Assembly (NCBI GenBank): GCA_003452275.1
Contig: DMIT01000078.1
Span: 1 to 8,880 of the forward strand
Length of the DNA stretch: 8,880 nucleotides
Direction: 5' to 3'
Source: Rhodospirillaceae bacterium
Lineage (GTDB): Bacteria > Pseudomonadota > Alphaproteobacteria > Micavibrionales > Micavibrionaceae
In this document: piece after piece, positions 7,143-8,880 of the stretch
Numbering within the stretch: position 1 is the first letter of the stretch
How the letters are laid out: every line of letters begins with the position of its first letter
Notes under the pieces: model-generated
The model's input: only the letters and a program-made list of their open reading frames with translations
The model's database searches: none
What the model was told of the DNA's origin: nothing
Made by a program: the position numbers and the translations under genes

Positions 7143-7173
7143 TAAAAAAAGCGGAGCCTCAGCCCCGCTTTTT
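7143..7173 (-). terminator. Intrinsic terminator downstream of sucD
   Basis: On the minus strand AGCGGGGC (7169-7162) pairs with GCTCCGCT (7157-7150) around a TGAG loop, forming an eight-pair stem with one G-T wobble. It is followed by a T-run (7149-7143) and preceded by five A's, so it could work in both directions. It starts about 20 bases after the sucD stop codon and should end the sucCD transcript. Confidence 0.85.
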
Positions 7174-7189
7174 CGAATAATTTCAATGA

Positions 7190-8065
7190 CTAAGCCGCAA
7201 TTGCTTTCAACATAGCTTCACCAAGATGAGCCGGTGTTTCAGCAACCACGAAACCAGCCGCTTTCATCGCTGCAATTTTGACTTCAGCTGTATCGTTACC
7301 ACCGGAGATAATCGCACCGGCATGCCCCATACGCTTCCCTTTTGGAGCAGTCGCACCAGCAATGAAGCCCGCAATCGGTTTTTTCTTCGCATGGTTTTTA
7401 TAGAAGTTAACACCGTCAACTTCTGCGGAACCACCAATTTCACCGATCATGATGATGGCTTCGGTTTCATCGTCGTTCAAAAACAGGTCGAGAGCGTCAA
7501 TGAAGTTTGTTCCGTTCACAGGATCACCACCAATCCCGATACAAGTGGACTGACCAAGGCCAGCCGCAGTTGTTTGATGAACAGCTTCATACGTCAAAGT
7601 CCCGGAACGGGACACGATACCGACTTTACCGCGTTTGTGGATATGACCAGGCATAATCCCGATTTTACATTCACCCGGTGTAATCACACCCGGGCAGTTC
7701 GGGCCGATCAGGCGTGTATTGGAACCGGACAAAGCACGTTTGACTTTCACCATATCCAGAACAGGAATTCCCTCGGTAATACAAACAGCTAATTCAATTC
7801 CTGCATCAATTGCTTCAAGAATGGCATCTGCTGCGAATGGTGGCGGAACGTAAATTGCGGTTGCATTCGCGCCTGTTTCTTTAACCGCCTGAGCAACTGT
7901 ATCGAACACTGGCAGATTTAAATGTTTTGTGCCGCCCTTACCAGGGGTCACACCACCAACCATTTTTGTTCCATAAGCAATTGCTTGTTCGGAGTGAAAA
8001 GTACCTTGTGCGCCGGTAAAACCTTGGCAGATCACTTTGGTGTTTTTGTTTACAAGTACTGACAT
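7190..8065 (-). CDS. sucD: Succinyl-CoA synthetase (ADP-forming), alpha subunit
   Basis: Alpha subunit of succinyl-CoA synthetase. With SucC it converts succinyl-CoA, phosphate and ADP (or GDP) to succinate, CoA and ATP (or GTP), the only substrate-level phosphorylation in the TCA cycle. The 291 residues match the family length (E. coli 289). The N-terminal CoA-binding Rossmann domain has [14 protein letters not shown] at 15-28. [12 protein letters not shown] is at 121-132, the SRSGTLTYE segment at 152-160, and the phosphorylated active-site histidine is His248 in MGHAGAII. The ATG at 8065 is preceded by AAAGGA with about seven bases spacing. The gene starts 18 bases after the sucC stop, the usual two-gene arrangement, and is followed by a strong terminator. 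Confidence 0.98.
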   Translation of the reverse strand: MSVLVNKNTKVICQGFTGAQGTFHSEQAIAYGTKMVGGVTPGKGGTKHLNLPVFDTVAQAVKETGANATAIYVPPPFAADAILEAIDAGIELAVCITEGIPVLDMVKVKRALSGSNTRLIGPNCPGVITPGECKIGIMPGHIHKRGKVGIVSRSGTLTYEAVHQTTAAGLGQSTCIGIGGDPVNGTNFIDALDLFLNDDETEAIIMIGEIGGSAEVDGVNFYKNHAKKKPIAGFIAGATAPKGKRMGHAGAIISGGNDTAEVKIAAMKAAGFVVAETPAHLGEAMLKAIAA

Positions 8066-8083
8066 TTTAATATCCTTTTCTGA

Positions 8084-8880
8084 TTAAGCCGCTTGCAGCG
8101 CTTTTTTGGTTGCATCCACGATTTTGCGAGCGGCATCATCAAGATTGTCGGCAGCGATAATTGGCAGACCTGAATTATTCAGAATATCTTTACCCAATTG
8201 AACATTTGTACCTTCCAGACGCACAACCAACGGCACTGACAAGGACACTTCTTTCGCCGCAGCGATAATGCCGTTGGCGATAATGTCGCATTTCATGATA
8301 CCGCCGAAAATGTTCACCAGAACACCTTTGACCTTTGGGTCGGACAGAATGATTTTGAATGCCGCCGTGACACGCTCGGTTGTCGCCCCGCCACCAACGT
8401 CAAGGAAGTTGGCAGGTTCCATGCCGTAATGCTGGATGATATCCATGGTTGCCATAGCAAGCCCAGCGCCATTCACCATACAGCCGATATTGCCGTCCAT
8501 ACGAACATAGGATAGTTCCCAATCTTTGGCTTCGCGCTCGTTTGGGTCTTCTTCGGATTCATCGCGCATGGACACAACAGTCGGCTGACGGAATAAAGCG
8601 TTGTCGTCAAAATTCATTTTCGCATCAAGCGCCACGACTTCGTTTTTATCTGTGACAATCAATGGGTTAATCTCGACAATTGAACAATCCAGTTCAACGA
8701 ATGCTTTATAAAGTGACGCAAAGAATTTCTGTGCAGATTTAATCGCATCGCCTTCCAATTTCAGACCAAACGCCAATGTACGGGCATGATGACCTTGGAA
8801 ACCTGCCGCAGGGTCAATCGACACTTTGGTGATTTTTTCAGGGTGTTTTTCGGCAACTTCTTCGATATCCATGCCGCCTT
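8084..8880 (-). CDS. sucC: Succinyl-CoA synthetase, beta subunit, 5' end cut off by window edge
   Basis: Nucleotide- and succinate-binding beta subunit that partners SucD. About 265 C-terminal codons are visible; compared with E. coli SucC (388 residues), about 120 N-terminal residues lie outside the window. The frame is open to the edge: codons for Gly-Gly precede the internal Met at 8872, and [11 protein letters not shown] corresponds to the EGG(V/M) segment inside the ATP-grasp domain of the family, so that Met is not the start. Visible motifs include [60 protein letters not shown] and [13 protein letters not shown], which cover the end of ATP-grasp and the C-terminal CoA-ligase domain. 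It is co-transcribed with sucD. Confidence 0.98.
   Translation of the reverse strand, partial: GGMDIEEVAEKHPEKITKVSIDPAAGFQGHHARTLAFGLKLEGDAIKSAQKFFASLYKAFVELDCSIVEINPLIVTDKNEVVALDAKMNFDDNALFRQPTVVSMRDESEEDPNEREAKDWELSYVRMDGNIGCMVNGAGLAMATMDIIQHYGMEPANFLDVGGGATTERVTAAFKIILSDPKVKGVLVNIFGGIMKCDIIANGIIAAAKEVSLSVPLVVRLEGTNVQLGKDILNNSGLPIIAADNLDDAARKIVDATKKALQAA

Noticed and set aside
7226..7792. Plus-strand open frame of 188 codons antisense to sucD
   Set aside because: sucD is certain on the minus strand, and the plus-strand translation is Cys/His/Thr-rich noise typical of antisense frames.
8084..8872. Treating the Met at 8872 as the sucC start
   Set aside because: The frame stays open to the window edge, and the residues just before it (Gly-Gly) match the interior of SucC, so the gene is truncated by the window and does not start here.
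1..8880. Search by eye for tRNA, rRNA, CRISPR arrays, insertion sequences, integrases, attachment sites or toxin-antitoxin pairs
   Set aside because: No repeated units, transposase or integrase motifs or RNA-gene signatures were seen. Nearly all bases are accounted for by genes on the minus strand.

Overview
The window is a stretch of bacterial chromosome in which every supported gene lies on the minus strand, so transcription runs from high to low coordinates. It looks alphaproteobacterial. The evidence is the clustering of succinyl-CoA synthetase (sucCD) and 2-oxoglutarate dehydrogenase E1 (sucA) genes, whose order sucC-sucD-sucA-sucB is common in that class, together with moderate GC content. 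A finer placement (for example Rhodospirillales or a Micavibrio-like lineage) would be a guess.

Layout in transcription order. The 3' part of sucC enters from the right edge (8880 to 8084) and is followed 18 bases later by complete sucD (8065 to 7190). A strong intrinsic hairpin terminator follows sucD, with a possible new promoter just beyond it. Next come three helical proteins that I cannot assign: about 282 residues (7094 to 6246), 187 residues (6181 to 5618) and 182 residues (5600 to 5052). The last two are diverged tandem paralogues of each other. A ROK-family sugar kinase closely resembling Escherichia coli Mak fructokinase follows (5045 to 4020), then cysteine synthase cysK (3977 to 3024). 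The cysK stop overlaps the start of serine acetyltransferase cysE (3024 to 2404). After an 85-base gap containing a perfect hairpin, sucA begins at 2318 and runs off the left edge.

How the genes work together. SucA is the E1 part of the complex that makes succinyl-CoA, and SucCD converts succinyl-CoA to succinate with nucleotide triphosphate formation. These are consecutive TCA steps, but six non-TCA genes sit between them. CysE and CysK catalyse the two consecutive steps from serine to cysteine and are almost certainly co-translated. The kinase probably feeds hexose into central metabolism. The three unknown proteins have no recognised role, and short spacing links the last of them to the kinase.

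The most interesting parts are the tandem paralogue pair, the uncharacterised larger protein upstream of it, and an insertion of roughly 38 residues in the kinase between its zinc-binding histidine and cysteines. I see no RNA gene, insertion sequence, CRISPR array, prophage gene or other mobile element. No gap without a gene exceeds 100 bases.
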